Shown here: positions 62,795 to 64,000 of the stretch, piece after piece
Position numbering within the stretch: position 1 is the stretch's first letter
Layout: the number at the start of each line of letters is the position of its first letter
Origin: Istiophorus platypterus
Lineage: Eukaryota > Chordata > Actinopteri > Istiophoriformes > Istiophoridae
Assembly (NCBI GenBank): GCA_016859345.1
Contig: CM029115.1
Coordinates: 15,178,501 to 15,242,500, forward strand
Length of the DNA stretch: 64,000 nucleotides
Direction of reading: 5' to 3'
Made by a program: the position numbers and the translations under genes
Notes under the pieces: generated by a model
Told to the model about the DNA's origin: nothing
Seen by the model: only the letters and a program-made list of their open reading frames with translations
Databases searched by the model: none

Positions 62795-63130
62795 TACAAC
62801 TAGGGCTTATTTATGTCATCGATTAATCTGGATTATTTTCTTTCTCTTTATCATTATTTTTTTTATCATTTACTTTTCTATAAAATATCAGAAAAGGCCA
62901 GTGAAAAATGCCCATCACGGTGCAGTTTTAGTTTCCCTGTCTTGCACAACCAACAGTCCAAAATACAAAGATCATCAATTTACAAGGATATAAAACAGAG
63001 AAAAGCTGCCAATCTTTACATTTGATAACCTTGAACTAGAGAATGTTTCATATTTTGCTTGAAAAATTATTTAAAGAATTAATCAGTGATAGTTGTCAAT
63101 AGGTCTGTTTTGATCAGTGATGAATCTGGT
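62795..63130. repeat. Dispersed fish repeat, copy 1
   Basis: It contains cagtgaaaaatgcccatcac, aaccaacagtccaaaata and ttgcttgaaaaattatttaa, with 'gattaatc' text near both ends. From memory this is a very common teleost repeat. It lies between the paired exon-like segments. Confidence 0.6.
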
Positions 63131-63189
63131 GATTACTTTTTGAAAGGATCCATTAGTTTGTTGTTCTTTTACCTGGCAGAAAATTTTGA

Positions 63190-63345
63190 AAAATGACCAT
63201 CATAATGTTCCATACTCAGAGGCAACATACTTACATTGCTTGGTTATGTCAATCCATTCAACAGGCAGAAATGAAAATAAATTCATATTTACAAACCTAA
63301 GAAAAGCGGCAGATATCTCATTTGAGGAGCTTGAACCAGGTAATC
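63190..63345. repeat. Dispersed fish repeat, degraded copy 2
   Basis: The order of words matches copy 1: a ccatcat start, ccattcaacaggcagaaatg, a 'catatttacaaac' block, then gaaaagcggcag and catttgaggagcttgaaccag. Divergence is high, so this is an older insertion. Confidence 0.45.
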
Positions 63346-63614
63346 AAATTGTATTTGGTTTAATTTCTCTCTATTGGCTTAAGAACTAGTTCATTTTCTT
63401 TTCACCTTGTAAAAAGGGATTTCACAGAATGTTTCACAGTGTTCATGTTTCATGGGATTTAATAGTGTGCTTTGTATATGTTCTTTTATCTGGTAGTCAG
63501 AATCTACGTTTTCTATTCTATTTCTCTCCCTCTGGCCATATGCTGCACATTGTGAGCAGTGGTCTGTTTTTTTTCACTCTCTCCTCTCTCTGTCTGTCCG
63601 TCTTCCTTCATCAG

Positions 63615-63750
63615 GAGGTTGTAGTTAGAGAACAGAGGTCTCATTTCATTTGCAAAGTCTTATGTGTTCATCTCAATGTCATTATCAAAGTGTCCTCTCA
63701 CACACATTATACGACTGTTGTGACAAAGAATAACCAACAGAGTCCCGTTT
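63615..63750 (+). other. Exon-like segment, copy 2 of a duplicated pair
   Basis: The acceptor context is excellent (ctgtctgtccgtcttccttcatcag). The frame reads EVVVREQRSHFICKVLCVHL then NVIIKVSSHTH and stays open to 63749. The first 75 bases match copy 1. Copy 2 has no clear donor at the place corresponding to copy 1's, so it may be shorter, terminal or inactive. Confidence 0.35.
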
Positions 63751-64000
63751 AACATATCCTGATTACTTTTTGCTTTGAATATCCTGAAAATCTTTTTTTT
63801 CTAGATTCTCCATAGAGATGAGACCAACTATAAATCTCGTCAAAATCATTGGTATTTTCAAGCACATTATTCAGTATACCTTCAGAAAAAATACAAAACC
63901 AACTAATTTTGTATAACCAGAATATTTTGTAAAATGTCCAAGGTTACTGAACAAAAGGAGAAAAGCAAATGAAATAATGCTAACATAAAATTAACCCCAG

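Noticed and set aside
1..64000. rRNA or functional tRNA genes, CRISPR arrays, phage or bacterial genes.
   Set aside because: None seen. Splice signals, microsatellites and a Tc1-like relic point to vertebrate nuclear DNA.

Overview
This is vertebrate nuclear DNA, most likely from a teleost fish. It is AT-rich and intron-dominated, with many long (CA)n/(TG)n microsatellites, a dead Tc1-like transposon, and several dispersed repeats that I recognise from fish genomes. There are no operons, no rRNA or tRNA genes and no CRISPR array. Only two short GC/CpG-rich stretches are present, near 330-1010 and 59590-60140. Each is the promoter of a flanking gene that runs out of the window.

Layout. (1) About 330-1010: a CpG-rich promoter with the first coding exon (670-846, minus strand) of an unidentified signal-peptide protein. 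(2) 2620-2680: two X-box-like (RFX) sites, as expected for a cilium or sperm-tail gene. (3) 3269-53447, plus strand: the exon remains of stpg2 (sperm-tail PG-rich repeat-containing protein 2), in the expected order and with mostly matching splice phases. (4) 53448-59590: intergenic DNA with one unexplained ORF at 58804-59070. (5) 59590-64000: a second CpG-rich promoter and first exon(s) of a plus-strand gene I cannot name. This stretch also holds a pair of 75-bp exon-like segments at 62146 and 63615 that resemble each other at about 71%.

Main result. The stpg2 locus keeps its exon order and most splice signals but carries many independent lesions: in-frame stops (3919, 10582, 21233, 21290, 44320), frameshifts (about 8980, 44277, 46837) and damaged splice donors (10594 GC, 21633 AT, 46876 TT). 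Several PG-repeat motifs are also eroded. The simplest reading is a pseudogene with introns, meaning a lost gene or a dead paralogue and not a retrocopy. The exon matches rest on my memory of the STPG2 family and were not checked against a database.

Other structure. The 22.5-kb intron 21633-44170 holds the Tc1 relic with a (TA)n tract on its flank, a hAT-like relic, repeats sharing a CTGTCACAACT start, and 26-bp and 19-bp tandem repeats. Just before the exon at 44171 lies a near-perfect 30-bp hairpin (43954-44020).
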